A stretch of DNA of 56,236 nucleotides. Origin: Denitromonas ohlonensis. GTDB lineage: Bacteria; Pseudomonadota; Gammaproteobacteria; Burkholderiales; Rhodocyclaceae. Below are positions 7,553 to 16,871 of the stretch, in pieces. Each line of letters opens with the position of its first letter. Position 1 is the first letter of the stretch. A program made the position numbers and the translations under genes. The notes beneath the pieces are model-generated. The model was not told the DNA's origin. It saw nothing but the letters and a program-made list of their open reading frames with translations, and made no database searches. Location of the stretch: the NCBI RefSeq assembly GCF_007625205.1, contig NZ_VMNI01000011.1, forward strand, positions 1 to 56,236. Reading direction: 5' to 3'.

Positions 7553-10500
7553 GGCACTTCAATCTCTCCGAATGGGGCCTGCGCCATCAGACGATGGTGC
7601 TCTATTTCATGTTGATGCTGACCCTGATTGGTTTGCTGGCCTACAAAGGTCTGGGCCAATCAGAGGATCCGCCGTTTACTTTCAAGGTGATGGTGGTGCG
7701 CGCCGAATGGCCGGGCGCAACGGCGGCGGAAATGGCCGAGCAGGTGACCGACCGCATCGAGAAGAAGCTGCAGGAAGTCACCCAGGTGCACTACATCCGC
7801 AGCTACTCCAAGCCGGGTGAGGCGCTGATTTTCTTCGCCGCCCAGGATTCGACGCCGCCGGATGAGATGGACGGCATCTGGTATCAGGTGCGCAAGAAAA
7901 TCGGTGATATGCGCCACACGCTGCCGAGTGGCGTGATCGGACCGAGTTTCAATGATGAGTTTGGCGACACCTTTGGCAATGTGTTCGCGCTGCATGGCGA
8001 GGGCCTCGGCTACGGCGAACTCAAGCGCTATGCGGAAGCCGTGCGGGCGGAGTTGTTGCAGGTGCCCGATGTGGCCAAGGTGAGCTTCATCGGCGAGCAG
8101 TCGGAGCGGGTGTTCATCGAATTGTCGAACACCAAGCTGGCGACTTTCGGGCTGAGCTTGAACGATGTGACCGGTGCGCTGGCGCAGCAAAACGCCAAAA
8201 CCAGCGCTGGCTTTTTCGAGACGGATGAGGAGCGCATCTATTTGCGCCCTGACGGCGACTACGCCGATCTGGACGCAATCCGCGCGACGCTGATTCGCGC
8301 CGGGGGGCGGAGCTTCCGCCTTGGCGACGTGGCCGAGGTGAGTCGTGGATTTCAGGATCCGCCGGGCGACCGCATGCGCTTCATGGGCAAGCAGGCCTTC
8401 GGTATCGGGGTGTCGATGCGCGCAGGCGGCGACATCATCGCGCTGGGCCGGCATCTGGATGAGGCGGTGGCGCGGATCGAGTCGCAACTGCCGGTGGGCG
8501 TCGAGCTGGCGCGGGTGGCTGACCAGCCGCGCGCGGTGCAGCGCTCGGTCAATGAGTTCGTCAAGGCGCTGGCCGAGGCGGTGATCATTGTGCTGGTGGT
8601 GAGTCTGGTCAGCCTCGGGCTGCGCACCGGCATCGTGGTGGTGGTGACCATCCCCGTGGTGCTGGCGATCACCTTTTTGTGCATGCGCGAGTTTGATATC
8701 GGGCTGCACAAGATTTCGCTCGGCGCGCTAATCCTGTCGCTTGGTTTGCTGGTGGACGACGCGATCATCGCGGTCGAAATGATGGCGACTAAGATGGAGC
8801 AGGGCTGGGATCGGGTGCGCGCGGCGAGCTATGCCTATACGTCTACGGCCAAGCCGATGCTGTCGGGCACGCTGGTGACGGCGGCCGGCTTTTTGCCGAT
8901 CGCCACGGCCGCGTCGAGTACGGGCGAGTACACCCGCTCGATCTTTCAGGTGACGGTGATCGCACTGCTGATTTCTTGGGTGGCGGCGGTGGTGTTCGTG
9001 CCGTATCTGGGCTTTCATCTGCTGCCCGATTTTTCGAAGAAAAAGCAGGCGAAGGAAGGGCGCTTCGCGCGTGCCATTGGCCGTGTGTGGCCGGCAGCCG
9101 GGCGCCGGTTGGCAGCGCGAGCGACCGCTGCGCCGGCGCATCATGACGAGTACGCGATCTACCACACCGCCTTCTACAACCGATTTCGCAAGCTGGTGGA
9201 CGCCTGCGTGCGCCGCCGCTGGTGGGTGATCATTGCCACCTTGGTGATCTTTGTCGGCTCAATCGGCGTGTTCCGCCATGTGCCACAGCAATTCTTCCCC
9301 GACTCCACGCGGCCCGAGCTGCTGGTCGATCTGGAGTTGCGCGAGGGCGTGTCGCATACGGCGACGGATGCCGTGGTGCGCGATCTCGAAGCCCTGCTCG
9401 ACACGTCCGACGGCATCGAAAACTATGTCGCCTACGTGGGCGCCGGCAGCCCGCGCTTTTACCTGCCGCTGGACCAGAAGCTCGCCCAGACCAACTTCGC
9501 GCAATTCGTGATTCTGACGACCGGGCCGGAGGCGCGAGAGGCGCTGCGCAGCCAGTTGATCGACCATTTTGCCAAGGACCCCTCGGGCATGGTGGCGGTG
9601 GTCAAACGACTGGAGAACGGTCCGCCCGTGGGCTTCCCGGTGCAATACCGGGTGAGCGGGCCGGACTTTGCCAAGCTGCGTGAGATCAGCCATCAGGTGG
9701 CCGATCGCCTGCGTGAGCAAAGCGCCTTGTCGAATGTGCATCTGGACTGGGAGGCGCCGTCCAAGGTCGTGCGTCTGCGCATTGATCAGGATAAGGCGCG
9801 CCTGCTGGGCCTGTCGTCGGCGCAGATCGCCAGTTTTCTGAGCACCTCGCTGCATGGCATGACCGTCACCGAGTACCGCGAGGCGACCGAAACCATCCAG
9901 GTGCGCTTGCGTGGTGCAGCGGCGGAGCGCACGCATCTGTCGTCGCTGCCCGATCTGGCCATTCCCGTGACCGGCGGGCGCTCGGTGCCCTTGGCGCAGG
10001 TGGTGACGCCGGAGTACGGATTTGAAGATGGCGTGATCTGGCGTCGCGACCGGGTGCCGACCGTGACCGTGCGCTCGACCTTGTATGGTACGCGTCAGCC
10101 GGCGCAGCTTGTGGCGGCCCTGGCGCCCGCGATGGCCGAGATTGAAGCCACGCTGCCGCTGGGCTACCGGATTGCGGTGGGCGGCGCAGTCGAGGAAAGC
10201 GCCAAGGGCGGCGCCTCGGTGGCCGCCGGCATGCCGCTGTTTCTGGTGGTGGTGATCACCGTGCTGATGATTCAGCTGCAGAGCTTCTCGCGGGTGGCGA
10301 TGGTGCTGCTGACCGCGCCGCTGGGCCTGATCGGTGTGACCGCGTCGCTATTGCTGTTCAACAAGCCCTTCGGCTTCGTGGCCATGCTCGGCACCATCGC
10401 GCTGTCGGGCATGATCATGCGCAACTCGGTGATTCTGGTGGATCAGATTCGTCAGGACATGGAGGAGGGGCGCACGCCCTGGGATGCCATCGTTGAATCC

Positions 10501-10701
10501 ACCGTGCGCCGCTTCCGACCGATCATGCTGACCGCCGCGGCGGCCATTCTGGCCATGATTCCGCTCACCCGCAGCGCCTTCTTTGGCCCGATGGCGGTGG
10601 CGATCATGGGCGGGCTGACCGTGGCGACCGCGCTGACGCTGATCTTCCTGCCTGCGCTGTATGCCGCGTGGTACCGCGTCAAGCCGGAGCCGGCCGCATG
10701 A
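7549..10701 (+). CDS. RND-family efflux transporter, inner membrane subunit
   Basis: The 1050-aa length, the first TM near the N-terminus, the two large periplasmic loops and the 12-TM pattern are those of AcrB/MexB-like HAE or related RND pumps. TM4 holds the paired acidic residues of the proton relay (LGLLVDDAIIAVE). The N-terminus lacks the canonical FFIxRPIF motif of HAE1 pumps and instead reads FNLSEWGLRHQTMVLYFM, as in the shorter-annotated cluster often paired with TetR and a single adaptor. Substrate is unknown. The TolC-family gene 1.1 kb downstream is a possible partner channel. Confidence 0.94.
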   Translation: MRHFNLSEWGLRHQTMVLYFMLMLTLIGLLAYKGLGQSEDPPFTFKVMVVRAEWPGATAAEMAEQVTDRIEKKLQEVTQVHYIRSYSKPGEALIFFAAQDSTPPDEMDGIWYQVRKKIGDMRHTLPSGVIGPSFNDEFGDTFGNVFALHGEGLGYGELKRYAEAVRAELLQVPDVAKVSFIGEQSERVFIELSNTKLATFGLSLNDVTGALAQQNAKTSAGFFETDEERIYLRPDGDYADLDAIRATLIRAGGRSFRLGDVAEVSRGFQDPPGDRMRFMGKQAFGIGVSMRAGGDIIALGRHLDEAVARIESQLPVGVELARVADQPRAVQRSVNEFVKALAEAVIIVLVVSLVSLGLRTGIVVVVTIPVVLAITFLCMREFDIGLHKISLGALILSLGLLVDDAIIAVEMMATKMEQGWDRVRAASYAYTSTAKPMLSGTLVTAAGFLPIATAASSTGEYTRSIFQVTVIALLISWVAAVVFVPYLGFHLLPDFSKKKQAKEGRFARAIGRVWPAAGRRLAARATAAPAHHDEYAIYHTAFYNRFRKLVDACVRRRWWVIIATLVIFVGSIGVFRHVPQQFFPDSTRPELLVDLELREGVSHTATDAVVRDLEALLDTSDGIENYVAYVGAGSPRFYLPLDQKLAQTNFAQFVILTTGPEAREALRSQLIDHFAKDPSGMVAVVKRLENGPPVGFPVQYRVSGPDFAKLREISHQVADRLREQSALSNVHLDWEAPSKVVRLRIDQDKARLLGLSSAQIASFLSTSLHGMTVTEYREATETIQVRLRGAAAERTHLSSLPDLAIPVTGGRSVPLAQVVTPEYGFEDGVIWRRDRVPTVTVRSTLYGTRQPAQLVAALAPAMAEIEATLPLGYRIAVGGAVEESAKGGASVAAGMPLFLVVVITVLMIQLQSFSRVAMVLLTAPLGLIGVTASLLLFNKPFGFVAMLGTIALSGMIMRNSVILVDQIRQDMEEGRTPWDAIVESTVRRFRPIMLTAAAAILAMIPLTRSAFFGPMAVAIMGGLTVATALTLIFLPALYAAWYRVKPEPAA

Positions 10702-10774
10702 AGTTTGCCCAGCTGAAGCCGCGCGGCAGCGCAGCAACTGCGCTAAAATGCCAGCGTTTGCGCCTATCTCATAA

Positions 10775-10794
10775 ATTAGTATGTGCTAATATAC
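10775..10794 (+). promoter_or_regulatory. AT-rich dyad with -10-like element before pcm-like gene
   Basis: ATTAG (10775-10779) and CTAAT (10786-10790) form a dyad with a six-base spacer, overlapping TAATAT (10787-10792). The symmetry resembles MarR/SlyA-type sites. It lies about 20 bases upstream of the next gene in an otherwise GC-rich gap. No good -35 box is seen at normal spacing. Confidence 0.3.
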
Positions 10795-10810
10795 GCACAG
10801 GGAGCCGATG

Positions 10811-11464
10811 ATGGATTTTGAACGCGCGCGCTTCAATATGGTTGAGCAGCAGGTACGTCCATGGGACGTGCTGGATCAGGACGTGCTTGAATCGATGATG
10901 ACCGTCAAGCGCGAGGAGTTCGTGCCTGCCTCGCACAAGGCCTTGGCGTTTTCCGAGGCGCTGATCCCCATCGGTTGCGGTCAGGCCATGTTGTCGCCGG
11001 TCATCGAAGGCAAGGTGCTTCAGGCGCTTTCGCTGAAGCCGACAGACAATGTGCTGGAAATCGGCGCCGGCTCGGGCTACTTCGCCGCCTTGCTGGCGTC
11101 GCGTGCCGACTGGGTGCGCAGCATCGAGATCGAACCCGAACTCGCCGCGCTGGCCGCGGCCAATCTCAAGGCCGCTGGCGTTGAGAACGCGGTGGTTGAA
11201 GAAGGTGACGGCGCCGAAGGCTGGCCCGCACGTGCGCCCTACGATGTGATCGTGGTGTCAGGTGCCATGCCGGAAATGCCCGCCGCGCTCAAATCGCAAT
11301 TGAAAGTCGGTGGTCGCCTGTTTGCCTTCATTGGTGAGGGACAGATGATGGTTGGCCGCCTGGTGACCTGTATTGGCGAAGGTCAGTACGAGACGGTCGA
11401 TGTGTTTGAAAACGTGGTGCCCGCGTTGCGCAATGCGCGCCGGGCCGATGCCTTCCGCTTCTGA
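10811..11464 (+). CDS. Protein-L-isoaspartate O-methyltransferase family protein
   Basis: The 217-aa protein reads MDFERARFNMVEQQVRPWDVLDQDVLE-type N-terminus followed by EEFVP, QAMLSPVIEGKVLQAL and the SAM-binding motif I VLEIGAGSGYFAALLA (about residues 79-94), then SIEIEPELAALA. PCMT enzymes repair isoaspartyl damage using S-adenosylmethionine. This betaproteobacterial subgroup commonly precedes a rhodanese and tolC, as here, so its physiological substrate may differ. Start 10811 is preferred over 10808 because the GGAG at 10801 is then six bases away. Confidence 0.88.
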   Translation: MDFERARFNMVEQQVRPWDVLDQDVLESMMTVKREEFVPASHKALAFSEALIPIGCGQAMLSPVIEGKVLQALSLKPTDNVLEIGAGSGYFAALLASRADWVRSIEIEPELAALAAANLKAAGVENAVVEEGDGAEGWPARAPYDVIVVSGAMPEMPAALKSQLKVGGRLFAFIGEGQMMVGRLVTCIGEGQYETVDVFENVVPALRNARRADAFRF

Positions 11465-11473
11465 GGACACGCC

Positions 11474-11797
11474 ATGCGCCAGATGCTCCCGACCGAACTC
11501 AAGGACTGGCTCGACGATCCGGCGCGAGTGGCGCCGGTGTTGCTGGACGTGCGCGAGCCCTGGGAGTTTGAGCTGTGTCATCTGGCGGGTTCGCAGCTGA
11601 TGCCGATGTCGTCCGTGCCGGCCCGTATCGACGAGCTCGACGCCACCGCTGACATCGTGGTGATCTGTCATCACGGCGGCCGCAGCATGCAGGTGGCCAT
11701 GTTTCTGGCGCAACGCGGCTTTGGTCAGGTCATCAACCTGGCTGGCGGGGTTGCTGGCTGGGCGGCGCAGATCGATCCGGCCATGCCTCAGTACTGA
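11474..11797 (+). CDS. Single-domain rhodanese-like sulfurtransferase
   Basis: The 107-aa protein is one rhodanese domain: LLDVREPWEFELCHLAGSQ near residues 23-41 and the active-site loop ICHHGGRS with the catalytic Cys near residue 62, followed by NLAGGVAGW. Such proteins carry sulfane sulfur as a cysteine persulfide. It sits between the pcm-like gene and the tolC-like gene with 9- and 24-base gaps, a common three-gene arrangement. Confidence 0.92.
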   Translation: MRQMLPTELKDWLDDPARVAPVLLDVREPWEFELCHLAGSQLMPMSSVPARIDELDATADIVVICHHGGRSMQVAMFLAQRGFGQVINLAGGVAGWAAQIDPAMPQY

Positions 11798-11821
11798 ACA
11801 AGCCTCATCACGGAGAATTGC

Positions 11822-13129
11822 ATGAAGCGCACCCTGAGTGTTCTGTTGGTCAGTCTCGCATCTGCCTCGGCCTGGGGCGCGGATCTGATGTCGGTGTATC
11901 GCGACGCGCTGGAATACGATGCTCGTTTCGCCGCCGCCAAAGCGCAACGCGAGGCGGGGCTGGAGAAAACCGTACAGGGGCGTGCGGGCGTGTTGCCTGG
12001 GATTGGCATGTCGGCCAGCACGACCTGGAACGACAACACTTACACCGGCGTCGATCGCAGCTTCAACAGCAATAGCTATGGTGCTGAATTGCGTCAGCCG
12101 CTGTTCAATCGTGCGGCCTGGACGCAATACGAGCAGGGAAAACTGCAGACGACGCTGTCGGATACGCAGTTTGAGCTGGCGCGCCAGGATCTGATCCTGC
12201 GGGTGTCGGAAGCCTATTTTGCGGTGCTCAACGCGCAGGACGCGGCGGAGGCGCTGCGCGCCTTGCGCACGGCGGCCACGCAGCAACTTGAGCTGGCCAA
12301 GAAGAGTTTCGAAGTGGGCACGGTGACCGTGACTGATGTGCACGAAGCGCAGTCGCGGTTTGACCTCGCCTCGGCACGTTTGATTGCGGCCGAGAACGCG
12401 CTTGAAGTGGCGCGCCAGAGTCTGGCCCAGATTGTCGGCAAAGAACCGGAAGGCGTGGCGGGTTTGCGCGCGGGCGCCGAGCTCGGTCGGCCGCAGCCGG
12501 ACGACATGCGTCAGTGGGTGAGTGCCGCCGAGCAGGACAGTTACAGCGTACAGATTCAGCAGATCGCCACCCGTATCGCCGATCGCGAAGTGACGCGCAA
12601 TGCTTCTGGCCACCTGCCGACGCTGGATGTAGTTGCGCGCTACAACCAGTCCGATTCCGGCGGCAGCAGCTTCGGGAGTGGCCGCAGCGAAAACACCATT
12701 CGTACGATTGGCCTGGAGTTGAACGTGCCGATCTATCAGGGCGGCGGCGTGTCATCGCGCACCCGTGAGGCGGCGGCACTGCTGACCAAGTCCGAAGCCG
12801 ATCTGGATGATGCGCGCCGCAGCGCGGCACTGGCGGCCCGCCAGGCCTATCTTGGCGTGACCAGTGGTCTGGCGCAGGTGAAGGCGCTGGAGGCGGCGGA
12901 AGTGTCATCCCGTTCGGCGCTGGAGGCCAACCGACTGGGCTATGAAGTGGGCGTGCGGATCAACATCGATGTGTTGAACGCGCAAAGCCAGTTGGCCGAC
13001 ACTCAGCAGCAGCTGGCCAAGGCGCGCTACGACACGCTGATCGCCCAGTTGCGTCTGTCGGCTGCGGCCGGCACCTTGGGTGAAGAAGAAGTGGCGCGCC
13101 TGAATACGCTGCTGACCTCGGCCCCTTGA
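11822..13129 (+). CDS. tolC: TolC-family outer membrane channel protein
   Basis: The 435-aa product has a Sec signal (MKRTLSVLLVSLASASAWGA) and two OEP repeats of Ala/Gln/Leu-rich helices. Seen are LMSVYRDALEYDARFAAAKAQ, SYGAELRQPLFNRAAWTQYEQGK and, in the second half, NVPIYQGGGVSSRTREAAALL. TolC trimers form the outer membrane duct for type I secretion and RND pumps. GGAG lies before the ATG. Its closeness to the RND genes 1.1 kb upstream suggests, but does not prove, partnership. Confidence 0.93.
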   Translation: MKRTLSVLLVSLASASAWGADLMSVYRDALEYDARFAAAKAQREAGLEKTVQGRAGVLPGIGMSASTTWNDNTYTGVDRSFNSNSYGAELRQPLFNRAAWTQYEQGKLQTTLSDTQFELARQDLILRVSEAYFAVLNAQDAAEALRALRTAATQQLELAKKSFEVGTVTVTDVHEAQSRFDLASARLIAAENALEVARQSLAQIVGKEPEGVAGLRAGAELGRPQPDDMRQWVSAAEQDSYSVQIQQIATRIADREVTRNASGHLPTLDVVARYNQSDSGGSSFGSGRSENTIRTIGLELNVPIYQGGGVSSRTREAAALLTKSEADLDDARRSAALAARQAYLGVTSGLAQVKALEAAEVSSRSALEANRLGYEVGVRINIDVLNAQSQLADTQQQLAKARYDTLIAQLRLSAAAGTLGEEEVARLNTLLTSAP

Positions 13130-13165
13130 AGCTGTTAGTGGTCTGCTTTGCAATTGTCGCGCCCC

Positions 13166-13213
13166 TGTAGGGCGGGCTTCAACCCGCCATGGTCGGCTAA
13201 AGCCGACCCTACG
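13166..13213. repeat. REP-like double hairpin
   Basis: GGCGGG (13171-13176) pairs with CCCGCC (13183-13188); GGTCGGCT (13191-13198) pairs with AGCCGACC (13201-13208); the pair is bracketed by GTAGGG (13167-13172) and CCCTAC (13207-13212). It lies in the gap between two convergent genes and shares the GTAGGG start and Y-shaped layout of the cluster at 3694-3862. It may also slow or end transcription from either side. Confidence 0.75.
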
Positions 13214-13255
13214 CGGTATCGAGAGTTCGCAAGCACTGCACTAGCGTTCGCCGGC

Positions 13256-14521
13256 TCAGTCGTCTAGCAGCGGCGTGAGCAGGGCAACGGTGCGCGCCGT
13301 CGCGCCGCCGTGTTGCCGGGCAAACCGGCTTCCGGCCTCGCCCATGGCCTTGCGCCGCAGCGTGTCGCCGACCAACTCGAAGGCCTCGCGCATGGCGTCG
13401 GGCACGGTGCCGAAACGCAGACCCGCTCCGGCGTCCAGCGCGGCGTCGCTGGCGTCGCTGAAGTTGTAGGTGTGCGGCCCGAGCAGCACGGCCCGGCCGG
13501 TAGCGCAGCATTCAATCAGGTTCTGCCCACCAAAGGGCAGCCAGGTGCCGCCCATCAGCACCACATCGGCCAGGGTGTAATAGGCCGCCATTTCCCCCAT
13601 TGAATCGCCCAGCCAGACTTGGGTATCCGGCGTGGCCGGTGCAGTCTCGCTGCGTTTCGCCACGCTTAGCCCAAGCGCGCGCGCCTGGGTGGCGACGGCG
13701 TCAAAGCGCTGCGGATGGCGCGGCACGATGACCAGCAGGGCGGTGTCGCGATCCGGATGGGTGTTGAAGGCGTCGAGAATCAGCGCCTCTTCCCCCTCGC
13801 GTGTGCTGGCGGCCAGGATGACCGGCCGCGCGCCCATCGTCTCGCGCCAAGACGCGCCCAACGCCAGCGCCGCCGCTGGCAGTGTCATGTCGAACTTGAT
13901 GTTGCCGGTGACGATGGGGTGTGTGGCGCCGATCGATTTCAGGCGGGCGCCGTCGGCTTCGCTTTGCGCGGCAATGATCGAAAATCGGGAGAAGGTTTCG
14001 CGCGCCAGCGTGATCAGCTGCAGGTAGCGCCGTTCTGACCGGGCCGAGAGGCGGGCATTGACCAGCGCGCAGGGCACGTCGAGTGACGCGCAGGCCGCCA
14101 TCAGATTGGGCCACACCTCGGTTTCCATGACGATGCCGAGCTGCGGCTGAAAGTGGCGCAGAAAGCGACGCTGCAGCCAGGGCAGGTCATAGGGCAGATA
14201 CACCGACAGCAGGCGATCGCCATAACGGCTGAACACGGCTTGCGCGGTTTCTCGTCCGGTGGGCGTCATGTGGGTGAGGACAAAACGGTGCGCCGGAAAG
14301 CGCTCGGCGAGTGCGTCGATCAGCGGTTGCGCGGCGCGGGTTTCGCCCACCGACACGGCATGCACCCACAGAATCGGCCCTTCGGCGGTTTGGGTATAGC
14401 GACCAAAGCGCTCCGCGATGCCCGATCGATAGCCCGGTTGCAGGCGGCCGCGCCACAGCAGCCGGAGCATCACGGCGGGCAGGGCGATGATCCACAGCAG
14501 GGTGTAGAGCAGGCGGGGCAT
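13256..14521 (-). CDS. waaA: 3-deoxy-D-manno-octulosonic acid (Kdo) transferase
   Basis: The 421-aa protein has an N-terminal membrane anchor (LYTLLWIIALPAVMLRLLWR) and a GT-B fold of family GT30: WVHAVSVGETRAAQPLIDAL, LTHMTPTGRETA, YLPYDLPW, METEVWPNL with the conserved acidic pair, NARLSARS, and GGQNLIE near the C-terminus. It adds Kdo from CMP-Kdo to lipid A precursor on the inner leaflet. Typical WaaA length is 420-430 aa. It faces the tolC-like gene tail to tail. Confidence 0.96.
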   Translation of the reverse strand: MPRLLYTLLWIIALPAVMLRLLWRGRLQPGYRSGIAERFGRYTQTAEGPILWVHAVSVGETRAAQPLIDALAERFPAHRFVLTHMTPTGRETAQAVFSRYGDRLLSVYLPYDLPWLQRRFLRHFQPQLGIVMETEVWPNLMAACASLDVPCALVNARLSARSERRYLQLITLARETFSRFSIIAAQSEADGARLKSIGATHPIVTGNIKFDMTLPAAALALGASWRETMGARPVILAASTREGEEALILDAFNTHPDRDTALLVIVPRHPQRFDAVATQARALGLSVAKRSETAPATPDTQVWLGDSMGEMAAYYTLADVVLMGGTWLPFGGQNLIECCATGRAVLLGPHTYNFSDASDAALDAGAGLRFGTVPDAMREAFELVGDTLRRKAMGEAGSRFARQHGGATARTVALLTPLLDD

Positions 14522-14544
14522 GGGCGTTGCCGGGCAAACGAAAA

Positions 14545-14550
14545 ATTATA
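14545..14550 (-). promoter_or_regulatory. -10 element of a likely waaA promoter
   Basis: A perfect TATAAT on the minus strand lies 24 bases before the waaA ATG in a GC-rich setting. The -35 position (TCGGTG) is poor, so only the -10 box is convincing. Confidence 0.4.
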
Positions 14551-14656
14551 CGATGCAACGCGCCGGCCACCGATGCCGAAATGCGTCCGGGCGATGCCTC
14601 ATGACGCGAGGCTGTGAGACAATACCGGCCTGAATTTCGGATCTGGGATGTGGGCG

Positions 14657-15664
14657 ATGAAGGTATTGGTAACGGGCGCAGCCGGCTTTATCGGCATGCA
14701 CGCCTCAGAGCGTTTGCTGGCGCGGGGCGACGAAGTTGTTGGCTTGGACAATCTCAACGATTACTACGACCCGCAGCTCAAGCGCGACCGTCTGGCGCGC
14801 ATCGAACCGCACCCGAACTTCCGCTTTGTGAAGATGGACGTCGCTGATCGCGAAGGCATCGAAAAGCTCTTCGCCGAAGAAAAATTCGACCGCGTCATCC
14901 ACCTGGCCGCCCAGGCCGGCGTGCGCTACTCCATCGAAAACCCGCACGCCTACATCGACAGCAACGTCGTCGGTTTCATGAACATCCTGGAAGGCTGCCG
15001 CCACAACAAGGTGCAGCACCTGGCCTACGCCAGCAGCTCCAGCGTGTATGGCGGCAACACCAAAATGCCGTTCTCCGAGCACGACTCGGTGGACCACCCC
15101 ATCAGCATGTACGCGGCCACCAAGAAAGCCAACGAGCTGATGGCGCACACCTACAGTCACCTGTTCGGCGTGCCGACCACCGGCCTGCGCTTCTTTACGG
15201 TGTATGGCCCCTGGGGGCGCCCGGACATGGCACTGTTCCTGTTCACCAAAGCCACCCTCGAAGGCCGCCCGATCGACGTGTTCAACCACGGCAAGATGCA
15301 GCGCGACTTCACCTATGTGGACGACATCGTCGAAGGCGTCATCCGCGTGCTCGACCACACCGCCGAGTCCGACCCCGAATTCAACGCCGATCAGCCGAAC
15401 CCCGGCCGCAGCAAGGCCCCGTTCCGCGTCTTCAATATCGGCAACCACAGCCCGGTTCAGCTGATGGACTACATCGGCGCCATCGAATCCGCGCTGGGCA
15501 TGGAAGCCAAGAAGAACTTCCTGCCGATGCAGGACGGCGATGTGCCGGCCACCTACGCCGATACGTCCGAGCTCAATGCCTGGACGGGCTTTCAGCCGGA
15601 TACATCGGTCAAGGATGGTGTGGCGCGGTTTGTTGCGTGGTATCGCGGGTATTTTTCGGTTTGA
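14657..15664 (+). CDS. NAD-dependent epimerase, UDP-glucuronate 4-epimerase type
   Basis: The 335-aa extended SDR begins [21 protein letters not shown] with the GxxGxxG nucleotide motif, then [38 protein letters not shown], the active-site triad region ASSSSVYG and [13 protein letters not shown], and [16 protein letters not shown]. These match the capsular 'protein CapI' class that interconverts UDP-glucuronate and UDP-galacturonate. ATG 14657 gives the usual [11 protein letters not shown] start and length; an in-frame ATG three codons earlier (14648) is possible. It opens the plus-strand nucleotide-sugar gene group before gmd and fcl. Confidence 0.88.
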   Translation: MKVLVTGAAGFIGMHASERLLARGDEVVGLDNLNDYYDPQLKRDRLARIEPHPNFRFVKMDVADREGIEKLFAEEKFDRVIHLAAQAGVRYSIENPHAYIDSNVVGFMNILEGCRHNKVQHLAYASSSSVYGGNTKMPFSEHDSVDHPISMYAATKKANELMAHTYSHLFGVPTTGLRFFTVYGPWGRPDMALFLFTKATLEGRPIDVFNHGKMQRDFTYVDDIVEGVIRVLDHTAESDPEFNADQPNPGRSKAPFRVFNIGNHSPVQLMDYIGAIESALGMEAKKNFLPMQDGDVPATYADTSELNAWTGFQPDTSVKDGVARFVAWYRGYFSV

Positions 15665-15699
15665 TGAAAAAGGGCCGGATGGCCGGTCGGGGAAATTGA

Positions 15700-16827
15700 A
15701 TGTCGAGTCACAAGCCCAAAGTCGCACTCATCACCGGCGTGACCGGGCAGGACGGCGCGTATCTGGCGGAGTTTCTGCTCAAGAAGGGCTACGAAGTGCA
15801 CGGCATCAAGCGGCGCACCTCGCTCTTCAACACCGACCGGATCGACCACCTGTACCAGGATCCGCACGTCGACAACCGCAACTTCATCCTGCACTACGGC
15901 GACCTGACCGATTCCACCAGCCTGGTGCGTGTCATCCAGAAAGTGCAGCCTGACGAAATCTACAACCTCGCCGCCCAGTCGCACGTGGCCGTCAGCTTTG
16001 AAGAGCCTGAATACACCGCCAACGCCGACGGCATTGGCGCGCTGCGCATTCTCGAAGCCATCCGCATTCTCGGGCTCGAGAAGAAAACACGCTTCTATCA
16101 GGCGTCCACCTCCGAACTCTACGGACTTGTGCAGGAAATCCCGCAGAAGGAAACCACCCCCTTCTACCCGCGCAGCCCCTACGCAGTGGCCAAGCTCTAC
16201 GCCTACTGGATTACGGTCAACTACCGTGAGGCCTACGGCATGTACGCCTGCAACGGCATCCTGTTCAACCACGAATCTCCGGTGCGTGGCGAAACCTTCG
16301 TCACCCGCAAGATCACCCGCGCCATCTCGCGCATTGCCCTCGGCCTGCAAGACTGCCTCTACCTCGGCAACATGAGCGCGCTACGCGACTGGGGGCATGC
16401 GCGAGACTATGTCGAGATGCAGTGGCTGATGCTGCAGCAGAATGTGGCGGAAGATTACGTCATTGCGACAGGCGTTCAGCACAGCGTGCGCGACTTCGTG
16501 CGACTCGCTGCGGCCGAACTGGGCATCGGTGTGCGTTTCGATGGCGATGGTGAGCAGGAGGTTGGCGTCGTCGAGTCGGTTTCAGGCAATGCTCCCAATT
16601 GCAAGGTCGGCGATGTGATCGTGAGGGTTGATCCCCGATACTATCGGCCTACCGAGGTCGAAACCTTGCTCGGTGACCCGAGCAAGGCGCGAGAGCGCCT
16701 TGGCTGGTCACCCACCACCAGCCTCGCGGAACTCGTGAAGGAAATGGTGTTGTGCGACTACACGGCAGCCAAGCGGGATGCGCTGGTCAAGAATGCCGGG
16801 TTCCAAGTGTATGACTATCACGAGTGA
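15700..16827 (+). CDS. gmd: GDP-mannose 4,6-dehydratase
   Basis: The 375-aa SDR carries [73 protein letters not shown] and [20 protein letters not shown], and [19 protein letters not shown], all diagnostic of GMD. It converts GDP-mannose to GDP-4-keto-6-deoxymannose, the first step to GDP-fucose, GDP-rhamnose or GDP-perosamine. The downstream fcl gene points to GDP-L-fucose. The length is the family norm. Confidence 0.97.
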   Translation: MSSHKPKVALITGVTGQDGAYLAEFLLKKGYEVHGIKRRTSLFNTDRIDHLYQDPHVDNRNFILHYGDLTDSTSLVRVIQKVQPDEIYNLAAQSHVAVSFEEPEYTANADGIGALRILEAIRILGLEKKTRFYQASTSELYGLVQEIPQKETTPFYPRSPYAVAKLYAYWITVNYREAYGMYACNGILFNHESPVRGETFVTRKITRAISRIALGLQDCLYLGNMSALRDWGHARDYVEMQWLMLQQNVAEDYVIATGVQHSVRDFVRLAAAELGIGVRFDGDGEQEVGVVESVSGNAPNCKVGDVIVRVDPRYYRPTEVETLLGDPSKARERLGWSPTTSLAELVKEMVLCDYTAAKRDALVKNAGFQVYDYHE

Positions 16828-16871
16828 GGCTGAAAAGGCTGATCTCGACGACACGATGGAAGTGAACTTTG

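Noticed and set aside
11258-12613. A 451-aa minus-strand frame across the rhodanese and tolC genes
   Set aside because: It spans several real plus-strand genes and shows no protein-family motif.
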